Origin: Archangium gephyra
Lineage (GTDB): Bacteria > Myxococcota > Myxococcia > Myxococcales > Myxococcaceae
Direction of reading: 5' to 3'
Assembly: GCF_001027285.1 (NCBI RefSeq)
Contig: NZ_CP011509.1
Location: 2,922,501-2,986,500, forward strand
DNA length: 64,000 nt
Each line of letters begins with the position of its first letter. Positions within the stretch are counted from its first letter, which is position 1. The position numbers were made by a program, and so were the translations under genes. Below, piece by piece: positions 17,022 to 25,206 of this stretch. The notes below the pieces were generated by a model. That model was not told the DNA's origin and searched no databases. It saw nothing but the letters and a program-made list of their open reading frames with translations.

Positions 17022-18055
17022 TGCCAAAGCCGCTCTGTATCACCGCGATTGGAATGAGCTGCCCTGTAGGGCTCTACGCGCAGGCTGCCTGTGCCGCGAT
17101 CCGGGCCGGCATTGTCCGGTTTCAAGAGCTCCCCTATCAAGACAACAAGGGACGAGCCATCGTTGGTTCTTGTGTCGCGTCCCTGCCTTTCTCGCTTCAA
17201 AGGCGGGAAAGGCTCGTTGGCTTGCTTGCGCTCGCGCTTGAAGACGGGCTTCGGCAAACACCGTCGTTGGACTTACAGCGAACCCCACTGATAGTCGGTG
17301 TCGCGGAGCCAGGAAGCCCTGGTGGAGAGGCTGCGCTGACCGAAGACTTGATCGCGCGGGTTGAGTTCCGTTTGCAGCGGCACTTTCATCCCAGGCTGTC
17401 GCGCGTGCTCGCCAAGGGGAATACTGCAGGTTTCCATGGCTTGGACATCGCGCGCCAGGTGCTCCAGCGCCGCGAAGCCGCAGCTTGCATCGTGTGCGGA
17501 GTCGATTCGCTTATCAACGCCAATGCCCTGCTCTGGCTGGGGGAGCATCTGCGGCTCAAGACGGAGGACGAGTCAGACGGCATCATCCCTGGAGAGGCTG
17601 CGGCCTGTGTCATCCTCGAGCCATACCCTGGCAAGAAGCAAGGGACTCTAGCCATGGTGCGCGGAGTTGGTTTCGGGCATGAAGAAGCAAGCCTCCTCTC
17701 GGATGAGCCACTTAGGGCGGCAGGCCTGGCCGGCGCGGCCCGCGCTGCGCTTGCTGATGCAGGGCTTTCCATGCATGAGCTGGATTTCCGCCTCTCGGAT
17801 GCCGTCGGTGAGCACTATGGATTCAAGGAGCAGACACTTGCCATGACCCGGTTGCTGTCAGAGCGCAAAGAACATTTCCCGTTGTGGCTGAGCGCAGAGA
17901 CACTTGGGGAGATAGGAGCCGCAGCCGGTCTTTGCCAGCTCGTCTTGGCGGCACGTGCCTTTCAGAGAGGATATGCGCCAGGGCCAAAGGCCATCTGTTG
18001 CACCAGCAGCCTTCTGGGTGACAGAGCTGTGGCAATCATGGAGCGTGCCGAGTAG
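17021..18055 (+). CDS. Ketosynthase-like protein without catalytic residues
   Basis: The 344-residue protein has the thiolase/beta-ketoacyl synthase fold by motif order, but the active-site residues appear lost. The nucleophile motif reads NTAGFHG with Gly137 where Cys is expected. The GH motif reads LGEIGAAAG with Glu297 in place of His. A normal ketosynthase in this window, at 39548, has DTACSSS and IGHLEAAAG for comparison. Structural segments such as CGVDSLI and IPGEAAACVILE remain. Such proteins occur beside DUF2169 and DUF4150 genes in type VI effector clusters, and a structural or adaptor role is likely (inference). The gene is translationally coupled to DUF2169 and followed closely by the effector. 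Confidence 0.8.
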   Translation: MPKPLCITAIGMSCPVGLYAQAACAAIRAGIVRFQELPYQDNKGRAIVGSCVASLPFSLQRRERLVGLLALALEDGLRQTPSLDLQRTPLIVGVAEPGSPGGEAALTEDLIARVEFRLQRHFHPRLSRVLAKGNTAGFHGLDIARQVLQRREAAACIVCGVDSLINANALLWLGEHLRLKTEDESDGIIPGEAAACVILEPYPGKKQGTLAMVRGVGFGHEEASLLSDEPLRAAGLAGAARAALADAGLSMHELDFRLSDAVGEHYGFKEQTLAMTRLLSERKEHFPLWLSAETLGEIGAAAGLCQLVLAARAFQRGYAPGPKAICCTSSLLGDRAVAIMERAE

Positions 18056-18068
18056 AGGAGAGTGACAC

Positions 18069-19112
18069 GTGAGCTCAGATGTCTACGCAAATGGCAGTGC
18101 GATTGCCTGCAAGAAGGGGGACGGCAAGGTTGTGGCTGCGTTCCCAGATGTCTGCATGAGCCCGCCTGGTCCTCCCGCCGGCCCTATTCCCGTGCCCTAT
18201 CCTAATAGCTCTTTCTCCAAGGACATGAAGAATGGCAGCAAGAGCGTGAAGATTCATGATGGAGAGGTTATGCTTCGGGACCAGTCTTTCTATCAGACTT
18301 CTCCTCTGGGCAACGAGGCGGCCACACGAAGCTTTGGTGCCAATGTGGTGACCCATGTCATTACAGGGAAGACATACTTCGGCGCATGGTCCATGGATGT
18401 GCGCTTCGAAGGAAAGAATGTCCCCCGTCATCTTGACCTGACCACCTCCAATCATGGGAGCTACCCAGGCGGTCCGCCTTCCACCGAACTCGAAATGCAG
18501 ATGCATGCCAAGGTAGAGCATGCAGATGAGGCCCAGAGGAAATGTCCCTGCTGTGATGGCCCTCTTCATGTCCAACTGCAGCCCCCAGGCAAGCCCGCGA
18601 AGGCGGTGATGAACTATGAGCAGTGGTATCTGCAAAGGGCGGCAGACAAGCAGGCGAATTGGGAGAAGCATGCGGATGCCAAGGGGCTCGACAAGGCTGG
18701 GCAGGACTATGTTGGCTCAATCAAGAAGCTTCTGAAAGATGCTCAGAAAAGAGACGGATGCTCCTGCAAGACGCCAACGAAGCTGCTGCCGGAACCACCT
18801 TGCAATGTGTTTTTCCATCCGACCACAAGCAAGGAGGCGGCAGCCATCAGGTCAAAATATGACACCCATGCGCCCAAACTCCGAAAGAGTAGGGGAATTC
18901 CCGTCACCGACAGCCTTGTAGACGCAGTTGCGCTGCAGGCAAAGCTCGGAAGAGTACCAACTCAAGAGGACATCGAAGCTGAGGTGAAACTCAACCACAT
19001 TACGCCCAAAACCGCTGGGGGTTGCCCGACAGGCGACGGTAACCTGCAGCCCTACGGAGCCCTCTGCGGCGTCTGCAAGAGCATTGACGATAGATTCAAC
19101 AAGTTTCAGTGA
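18069..19112 (+). CDS. DUF4150/PAAR-like type VI effector with C-terminal putative HNH-like toxin
   Basis: The 347-residue protein starts at GTG 18069 after GAGGAG. Residues 1-130 match DUF4150, a PAAR-like tip domain (MSPPGPPAGPIPVPYPN, then TSPLGNEAATRSFG and ITGKTYFGAWSMDV). The middle is helical with a CPCC cluster near 159-162. The C-terminus has LNHITPKTAGGCP (H310, C319) followed by LCGVC (C333, C336). This resembles a treble-clef zinc site and could be an HNH-type nuclease toxin, but the assignment is inference. The next gene encodes an Imm47-like protein, which supports a toxin role. It would be delivered on the tip of a type VI spike encoded elsewhere. Confidence 0.8.
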   Translation: MSSDVYANGSAIACKKGDGKVVAAFPDVCMSPPGPPAGPIPVPYPNSSFSKDMKNGSKSVKIHDGEVMLRDQSFYQTSPLGNEAATRSFGANVVTHVITGKTYFGAWSMDVRFEGKNVPRHLDLTTSNHGSYPGGPPSTELEMQMHAKVEHADEAQRKCPCCDGPLHVQLQPPGKPAKAVMNYEQWYLQRAADKQANWEKHADAKGLDKAGQDYVGSIKKLLKDAQKRDGCSCKTPTKLLPEPPCNVFFHPTTSKEAAAIRSKYDTHAPKLRKSRGIPVTDSLVDAVALQAKLGRVPTQEDIEAEVKLNHITPKTAGGCPTGDGNLQPYGALCGVCKSIDDRFNKFQ

Positions 19113-19157
19113 AGACACCCTGTCAGCAGTGCGGTGGGTGGCGAAAGTGAGGAGATC

Positions 19158-19985
19158 ATGGGTTCTCCCTTCGAGTTCGAAGGAATAGATTGGGAGGGAC
19201 GGGGATATTTTGGCTGCCCACAACCACCCTCCGCGGACAGGTTCCCGGCCCGAAATGCTGGAGACCCCTGGCTTACTTGGGCCAACATGCTCGAAGCAGC
19301 CAAGCGGGGGGAGTTTTCGCGTCTATCAAGTCTGATGGATTTGTATTGGCAGACGAAAGACCACGTCTTCAGGCAATTGTGCTCGATACTGCTTGGAGAT
19401 GCTGGCCTGGATGACTGCTTGTCTAAAATAGAGGGTTACTTGAAAAGCCCAGGTCAGCCCATCTATTCGGACAATGCACTGAATTTCTGCAGGATCATAG
19501 CAGCGCGTGGGCGGCTCTCGGATGTTCCGCTCTTGCTGAACGCCTTCTTGCAGCGCGCCAGTGTCAGAGACATGGATATGGTCTGTCTCTATATTTCCCG
19601 GCTCCTGGAGCCCGAGATCGGCCGTCTCGCCGAGCCTTCTGAGTTCCCTTCCCTGGAAGAGTACGCGGCTAGCGTGATGCGGCGCTACAGTGAGTTGGCT
19701 GAGCGTTTCAAGACGCTGGATGTCTTCGTGTATGGCGGGGAGCGGTTTGGTGTTGTTCGCTTGGCGGAGAAGATCCTGGTGGAACTGCGTGAGCCGTGGT
19801 TCTCAATGGACCTTCGAGCCAAATTCGAGGCCTCGACGGGTATAGATTGTTCTCGGTTCTATCAATCGGGCGTCCTTCAACCACTCACTGCTGCGGCCAT
19901 CGTCGAGCAATTCCTTGAGAGCCCTGACTCGGCTCATTATGAGGATGGGGTGCGTTATTTCTTCAAGCATCGCCTTCCAGGATGA
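19158..19985 (+). CDS. Imm47 family immunity protein
   Basis: The 275-residue protein starts at ATG 19158, preceded by GAGGAG; a GTG at 19134 is possible. Segments such as PWLTWANMLEAAKRGEFS near residues 35-52, IYSDNALNFCRIIAARG and the helical C-terminus fit the Imm47 immunity family of polymorphic toxin systems, as recalled without a search. It lies 45 bases after the DUF4150 effector on the same strand and should protect the producer from it by direct binding. It shares the low-GC composition of the module. Confidence 0.72.
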   Translation: MGSPFEFEGIDWEGRGYFGCPQPPSADRFPARNAGDPWLTWANMLEAAKRGEFSRLSSLMDLYWQTKDHVFRQLCSILLGDAGLDDCLSKIEGYLKSPGQPIYSDNALNFCRIIAARGRLSDVPLLLNAFLQRASVRDMDMVCLYISRLLEPEIGRLAEPSEFPSLEEYAASVMRRYSELAERFKTLDVFVYGGERFGVVRLAEKILVELREPWFSMDLRAKFEASTGIDCSRFYQSGVLQPLTAAAIVEQFLESPDSAHYEDGVRYFFKHRLPG

Positions 19986-20184
19986 ACCGACGCGGCCCAG
20001 CCGGGCCCGCAGGACTCAAGCACCCAGTGACTACTCGTCGTCGACTGGGTGTCCACGGAACTGGGACAGTCTCACGCGGCAGGAACGGGCGGAGCCTGCT
20101 CTGCCGCCGGCGCGGCTCGACAGGGTTGATTGCCGCGTCCAGCCGTAGGGATAAGGATTGGAACGGCGTCGAAGCGTGGAGTCG

Positions 20185-20445
20185 TTACTTGCCGGCCGCA
20201 GGTGCTTCCGCCGCCGCTGGTTTGTCAGCCGGCTTGCTCGGCCGGAGGATGCAGGCGACGGCGCCGTTGGTCAAAGCGGCCTGGTAACGCAGGCCGCAGT
20301 GGAGGGCCGCGAACATCGCCGGGAACTGCTCGTTCCCCCATTTGCTGGGCAAGAAGACGATTTTCTGGCCCGGTTCGCAGTTGTCCGCCTGGCGCCAGTT
20401 CGCGGTTTGGCAGATGACGTCCTGGTTGATGTCGGCCGCGGCCAT
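20185..20445 (-). CDS. Small cysteine-containing conserved hypothetical protein, N-terminus possibly decayed
   Basis: This 86-codon frame reads like real protein: DVICQTANWRQADNCEPGQK, then IVFLPSKWGNEQFP, CGLRYQAALTNGAVACI and an Ala/Pro/Lys tail. I recall short exported proteins with this pattern, of unknown function, in Xanthomonadales and related groups. They normally have a signal peptide. Here the frame upstream of ATG 20445 continues through LARCQQATANAQTPAAPG to a stop without a start codon or hydrophobic segment. The gene is therefore either shortened or broken. Function is unknown. Confidence 0.45.
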   Translation of the reverse strand: MAAADINQDVICQTANWRQADNCEPGQKIVFLPSKWGNEQFPAMFAALHCGLRYQAALTNGAVACILRPSKPADKPAAAEAPAAGK

Positions 20446-20695
20446 GCCCGGTGCCGCGGGCGTCTGCGCATTGGCGGTGGCCTGCTGGCAGCGCGCCAGC
20501 GCAGTGGTGGCGACTCCTCAGAAGGGCGTTCATGCGGATGCTGGAGCTCCTGTTTCCCCCTTGAGGAAACCGACTCAACAGAATCCAGCTCTATCGGCTC
20601 CCATGCAGGGTCGCCTGTGGGCTGAGGGCCCCTGGGCCTGTACCCCCGGGCATCGAAGTCCTAAGCTCGGGGCCTTCCCTGCGAAGGAGCGCTCC

Positions 20696-21916
20696 ATGAC
20701 GGCCAGTCCCCTGTTCGCGGAGGGCGAGACGCTGTGGTCTCCCCACGTGCGCGCCAACCCCTTCCCCCTCTACCAGCGCATGAGGGAGGAGTTCCCCGCC
20801 GCCCGGATCACGGACCCGGGAACGGGGATGCACTTCTGGCTGCTGACGCGCTACGCGGATGTGGTCTCGATCGTCAGGGATCCGCGCTTCACGCAGGATC
20901 CCTCCCGTCTTCCCGACGAGGTCCGGCAGCGGTACTTCAGCCATAAGAACAGGGCGCTCACCCAGCACCTGGTGACCGCGGATCCGCCGGACCACACGCG
21001 GAGGCGCTCGCTGGTGTCCAAGGCCTTCACCCCGCGCCGCATCGAAGAGCTGCGCCCGCGCATCAAGGAGCTCTGCTCGGAGCTGCTGGAGAAGCTGATG
21101 GCCCAGGGCTCCGGGGCGGACTTCCTCAAGGTGCTCGCCTTTCCGCTGCCCATCATGGTCATCGCCGAGATGTTGGGGATTCCCCCGGAGGACGGCGACC
21201 AGTTCCGCGAGTGGACGCAGACGTTCTTCACCCCTCCGTCGAAGGATGCCCAGGAGAAGACTCGCAATGTCCACCAGCTCTTCATCAACTACCTGGAGGG
21301 CATCTTCGAGCAGCGCCGTCAGCAGCCCCGGGACGATCTGATCAGCGCGTTGCTCGCCGTGCAGGAGCAGGGGGATCGGCTGAGCGCCGAGGAGCTGACG
21401 AGCATGGTCTTCGTTCTGCTCGTCGGCGGTTACGAGACGACCGGGAACCTGTTGGGCAATGGCCTGCTGGCGCTGTTGCAGCATCCGGAGCAGCTCCAAC
21501 GGCTGCGGGAGGATCGCTCCCTCATCCCCTCGGCGGTGGAGGAGATGCTGCGCTACTGCGGCCCGTTCGAGCTGAGCATCCTGCGCTTCGCGAAGGAGGA
21601 CATGGAACTGCACGGCCAGCGCATCCAGGCCCATGAGGCCGTCCGCGTGAACTACCTGGCCGCGGACCGGGATGCCGGGCAGTTCTCCGAGCCGGACCGG
21701 TTCGACGTGGGACGCACGCCCAACAAGCACGTGGCCTTCGGCCATGGCATCCACTTCTGTCTGGGAGCGCCCCTGGCCCGGCTGGAGGCCGCCATCGCCT
21801 TCGAGGTGCTGCTGGAGCGGCTCCCGGAGCTGCGTCTGGCCACGGCGCCCGAGAAGCTCGTGTGGCGCCCGAGTGCCCAGTCTCGTGGGTTGGCGAGCCT
21901 GCCCCTGGCGTTTTGA
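20696..21916 (+). CDS. Cytochrome P450 (solo bacterial type)
   Basis: The 406-residue protein starts at ATG 20696 after GAAGGAG; the frame is open further upstream but crosses the opposite-strand small gene. Motifs are: I-helix LLVGGYETTGNLLGNG with the acid-alcohol pair E-T, ExxR in EEMLRY, and haem loop FGHGIHFCLGAPLARLE with ligand C355. TADPPDHTRRRSLVSKAFTP is typical of soluble bacterial P450s of the CYP107-like group. No redox partner is adjacent, so it must borrow one, possibly the pair at 11176-12782. The natural substrate cannot be inferred. Confidence 0.92.
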   Translation: MTASPLFAEGETLWSPHVRANPFPLYQRMREEFPAARITDPGTGMHFWLLTRYADVVSIVRDPRFTQDPSRLPDEVRQRYFSHKNRALTQHLVTADPPDHTRRRSLVSKAFTPRRIEELRPRIKELCSELLEKLMAQGSGADFLKVLAFPLPIMVIAEMLGIPPEDGDQFREWTQTFFTPPSKDAQEKTRNVHQLFINYLEGIFEQRRQQPRDDLISALLAVQEQGDRLSAEELTSMVFVLLVGGYETTGNLLGNGLLALLQHPEQLQRLREDRSLIPSAVEEMLRYCGPFELSILRFAKEDMELHGQRIQAHEAVRVNYLAADRDAGQFSEPDRFDVGRTPNKHVAFGHGIHFCLGAPLARLEAAIAFEVLLERLPELRLATAPEKLVWRPSAQSRGLASLPLAF

Positions 21917-22073
21917 CCCCACGCTTGCGCAATGACCGCGGGGCGCACCTCCAGGTGGTCCTGACCTGCGAGGCCTGTGGCCGCCACGCCCCGGGGACGG
22001 ATCTGACGATCGACCGTGAGCAGGACCCTCCATCCACCACCGCCCCCGCGGCGAGAATCCGGAGTTCAACACC

Positions 22074-22130
22074 ATGAAGGTCATTCTCTTTGGCGCCACC
22101 GGCAACTATGTGCGGCTGACACATCAATGA
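22074..22130 (+). pseudogene. Truncated start of a Rossmann-fold NAD(P)-dependent epimerase/oxidoreductase
   Basis: The frame reads MKVILFGATGNYVRLTHQ and then stops. The first ten residues are the beta-alpha start of NAD(P)-binding epimerase-like proteins, with the GATG part of the glycine motif, and GGAG precedes the ATG by about eight bases. The homology ends abruptly, so only the ribosome binding site and start of a deleted gene survive. The rest of the gap from 21917 to 22342 shows no other supported feature. Confidence 0.5.
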
Positions 22131-22342
22131 GGGCCGTGGACCTCTCCTGGTGCCGCCGAATCCTTTGACACCAACACGGCGGCACACACGCCTCGTCACG
22201 TGGCTGGGTGAGTGGGCCCGCCCACCTGTTGCATGCCGACCACGAGCGACAACCGGAAGCGGTGTCAGACGGTTCTTGGAGCCTCCTGATTGTCCACGTC
22301 CGGATCTTCGGGCACGCACCTCCAGACTTGGCGTGGAGGCAT

Positions 22343-24211
22343 CTATCGCAAGGACTCCAGCGCGAGGCTCGCGTTCGTGTAGAGCATGGAGTAGTGCGCG
22401 TGCTCACGGCCCAGGCGATGCGATGACGTCGTCGTCGCCTGGTGGCGGAGGTGTTTTACCTGCTCCTCGGCGTGCTTTCTCAGATGGCGAAGTGCCGCGT
22501 CTCGGGTCTCCCGGGTCGCACGAGACAACAGCGATTTCGGAATCTCCACCGCCAGCAGGCGCTCCTCGCGCTTCTGCAGGAGCTTGATTCCCCTCGGGTC
22601 GCCGAAGAGGAGTCCGAGACCAAGCTCATCCAGGATCAAGTATCCCCTCTTGTTGGGAAGTTCCCCAACGGGAGGCAGAAGATCCTCCATCACCACGAGA
22701 GCCCCGTCCGGCGCCAGCAACTCTTCGATGTCACGAAAAACCGTCAGCCAGTTCTCTGGCTCGATTTCGTGGAGCACGTTGCTAAGGATGACGAGGTCGA
22801 ACTCCTGACCGCGTCTGGCCTGCAGTCGTGACATGCTGTCCCAGTAATAGTCCTCCACGGTCCCCGGCTGCTCCAGCGCCGCGATTCTCACCTGGCAGGC
22901 CTCCCGGATCTCGGAATCGGTGAACCTCGGTTCGTTGTAAGCGAAGTACTCGATCCGTCCCCGGAGGGACTGGCCCTCGGGCATGGAGAGGCGCTCGCGA
23001 AGCGCGCTCCCGAAGCGGCCCTTGCCCGCGGAGAAATCCAAGAGCCGGAGTTGTTGGCCGGACGAGAGCCGCTGGTGAAGCACGTCGATGAATTGTTCCT
23101 GCTGCTTGTCGCCCGTCTTTGGGTCCGCGACTCCAGCGGGCAGCACACACTGCGCCGCGAACTCCATGAAGGCGATCTCGTCCGCATCGGACAGGAAAGT
23201 GGAGAGGCGGTCCCTGCCGTCCCGTCCGCCCAGCAGTGACTCGACCACCGAGGTGACCTTGTTCCCCGCGAACTCGATTGCGCCGTCCTTGACGAAGTGC
23301 ACCGAATCCAACCCTCCCCAGGCCAACAAGGGGACGGAGTGGGTCGCTAGCCAGATCTGGCCATCCGGGCCTAGCACATCGTCCCGCAGCTTCGTGAGTG
23401 CCCGGATACAAGCATCGTGATGCAGGTGGCTCTCTGGCTCGTCGATCAATACGATGGCATTGGAGAGGTGCTCGCGCTGGCGATGAAGGCTGATCGCCCA
23501 CGTGAACAAGAGCCGCTCTCCCGTTGAAAGCTCGCTTGGCTCGAACCGTCGATTCCGGAAGGTTGGAAGGACTTCCGTTTCCTCTAACGTGAAGCCAATC
23601 TCTCCGTTCAGAAAGGCACTCAGGATGTTGTTGAAAACATTGGCATCCCGACGCTGTTGAACGACATCCTTCTGATTCATCGCTTGCGGATGATCAGCTT
23701 GGAAGATTGCCTGAGCGATTTGCGTGCAATAGGCATGCATTCCAATTAACGCCGAGTCAAATCCCACCTGCTTTGTGGACTTCGCGTAATCCCTGAGTTG
23801 GGTCGGGGACATTGACCGCGCGTTGATAATTGAATGGATATTTTGGGGATACGAGAGAAGGACTAGAGAGGGCTCCGTTCCCGCGGAGAAAATAGTGCCA
23901 CCAAGTTGCTCAAGCCAATACTCAGCGGTTCGAAGCGCTTCTTCATTACGCCTTATGGCTTCCTTTTTTTCTTCGTAGGGACCACTGTGTTCACCTCTCA
24001 GATAGGTCAACTGAGTTGCACTTCCCTGCGCTTTCAATTTCCAGTTCTCCCCTTTTTTCCCATGGATGTAGTGGATGAACTGGAGATACCTGGATTTACC
24101 AGAGCCATTGGGCCCGGCCAGGACGACGACCCTGCCGAGCCGCTTGAGCATTCCACCGCGAAGACCTCGTTCCTTCGCCTGCTCCTCGGGAAATAGGATT
24201 TGAGTGATCAT
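22343..24211 (-). CDS. ABC/RecF-like AAA ATPase fused to a SAM-dependent methyltransferase
   Basis: The 622-residue protein combines two enzymes. The N-terminal half is an AAA_21/OLD-like ATPase: Walker A GPNGSGKS (33-40), signature LSTGERLLF (228-236), Walker B VLIDEPE (254-260) with SHLHHD after it, and a switch His in LATHS (291). The C-terminal half is a class I methyltransferase: motif I LLDFSAGKGRFG (390-401), FDLVILSNVLHEIEPENW (471-488), and PDGALVVMEDLLPP (501-514). No TOPRIM nuclease motif is seen between them. The gene is lower in GC than its surroundings and is flanked by gene remnants. ATPases of this type are frequent in phage-defence and conflict systems, so a defence role is possible but unproven. 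The substrate of the methyltransferase is unknown. Confidence 0.8.
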   Translation of the reverse strand: MITQILFPEEQAKERGLRGGMLKRLGRVVVLAGPNGSGKSRYLQFIHYIHGKKGENWKLKAQGSATQLTYLRGEHSGPYEEKKEAIRRNEEALRTAEYWLEQLGGTIFSAGTEPSLVLLSYPQNIHSIINARSMSPTQLRDYAKSTKQVGFDSALIGMHAYCTQIAQAIFQADHPQAMNQKDVVQQRRDANVFNNILSAFLNGEIGFTLEETEVLPTFRNRRFEPSELSTGERLLFTWAISLHRQREHLSNAIVLIDEPESHLHHDACIRALTKLRDDVLGPDGQIWLATHSVPLLAWGGLDSVHFVKDGAIEFAGNKVTSVVESLLGGRDGRDRLSTFLSDADEIAFMEFAAQCVLPAGVADPKTGDKQQEQFIDVLHQRLSSGQQLRLLDFSAGKGRFGSALRERLSMPEGQSLRGRIEYFAYNEPRFTDSEIREACQVRIAALEQPGTVEDYYWDSMSRLQARRGQEFDLVILSNVLHEIEPENWLTVFRDIEELLAPDGALVVMEDLLPPVGELPNKRGYLILDELGLGLLFGDPRGIKLLQKREERLLAVEIPKSLLSRATRETRDAALRHLRKHAEEQVKHLRHQATTTSSHRLGREHAHYSMLYTNASLALESLR

Positions 24212-24362
24212 GTGTACAACCGGCCGATGCTATACCGGCTTGGTGTCGGCGCATAGCCAACGTGCGTCCCCGCCCCGCGTCAGCCCACGCTTCCGACGAG
24301 CCGTGCTTGGGGCTCGCCGTGCAGCGCGAAGGCTCGCCGCCAGGACGACGGCCGAGACTCGC

Positions 24363-24716
24363 AAAGCCCACTGCGTCACACCGTGTCACCGGCAGACCGA
24401 GCAGTGCCTTCGCCATGAGCGCTAGGGTGACGCCTAGCCAGCCCAGCCCGTGGCCCGGATGAGGCCCAGGGTATTGGACTCGGCTCCGCCGACGCCCGAG
24501 CAGCGCCGCGAGCAGCGGCAACCCCTGCATCGCGTGCGTCCCGAGGAAGTGCGCGGGCCGCATGTCGCCCGCTGTGGTGCACCACCCCACTCCCGGCAGT
24601 CCCGGGCCACCGTCCCGTTCGCCGAAGGAGTGCGCACCACTCTCCACGAGCCGGTGTCCGGCCGCAATCCGGGCGCGCTGCTCGCCGTGCGGCGCGGTCA
24701 TGAAGTAGCCGAGCCC
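24363..24716 (-). pseudogene. Remnant of an integral membrane protein gene
   Basis: A frame without a proper start contains GYFMTAPHGEQRA, GAHSFGERDGGPGLPGVGW, TTAGDMRPAHFLGTHAMQ and a hydrophobic tail ending GVTLALMAKALLGLP. This pattern matches, from memory, a family of small multi-helix membrane proteins with a conserved DGGPGLP...W.T..GD.R..HF.G.H motif. The N-terminal helices are absent and the frame runs on into unrelated sequence downstream, so the gene is decayed. The stretch from 24212 to 24362 shows nothing further. Confidence 0.45.
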
Positions 24717-25206
24717 CTGCTCACCACCGACACCGCCATGTACAGGCGAGGATAGGACGCATGGGGGCCCTGTTAAGGGAGGCGGGCTGGTGAATAGGGG
24801 CCAAGAAGGGCCGCTGGAGGGTGACGCGCAGGCTGTGCGCGGGGCCGTAGCAGAGGCTGTGCACAGGTACTTGGCAAAGACACCATTCCCCAGGGGCAAA
24901 CCGTGTTCGCCATCTCTTCCATCAGCTTCCTCACCGGGCATCCGTCGTCCTCACCCGTCCATCCGACCCTCGTACGTTACCGGGTTTCTACCGACGGCTG
25001 CCGTCACTCAGGATGGGGAGGTGTAGTTGTCGTTGATGGGGAGGTGTAGTTGTCGCTGAGCACGCGGGCTCCTTCGTGCTCGAGTCCTGCTTCACGAAGA
25101 GCATCGGCCCCTGAGGAGGACTTCCTCATCGTCCTTGACTCCGGACGAGAGGCCAAGTGAAGGTGACGAAACCTGTAAATCAATCCAAACCTTCAAGACA
25201 GGATTC
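24717..25206. other. Non-coding stretch upstream of the chitinase-like gene
   Basis: This region between the membrane-protein remnant and the GH18 gene has no convincing coding sequence in either strand. It holds a two-copy 21-base repeat (25012-25055) and probably the promoter of the gene at 25207, but no clear -35/-10 pair could be assigned. Confidence 0.4.
25012..25055 (+). repeat. Two direct copies of a 21-base repeat
   Basis: GATGGGGAGGTGTAGTTGTC followed by G occurs at 25012-25032 and again at 25035-25055, separated by TT. It lies about 150 bases upstream of the GH18 start. It may be a slippage duplication or a binding site for a regulator; the sequence does not decide. Confidence 0.6.

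Noticed and set aside
15906-19985. A full type VI secretion system
   Set aside because: No sheath, Hcp, VgrG, ClpV or baseplate genes are present; only an effector module can be supported.
24096-24941. An intact 281-codon membrane protein gene
   Set aside because: Only the middle part reads like protein; the start region and the end have no family resemblance and the end overlaps the fusion gene's N-terminus.
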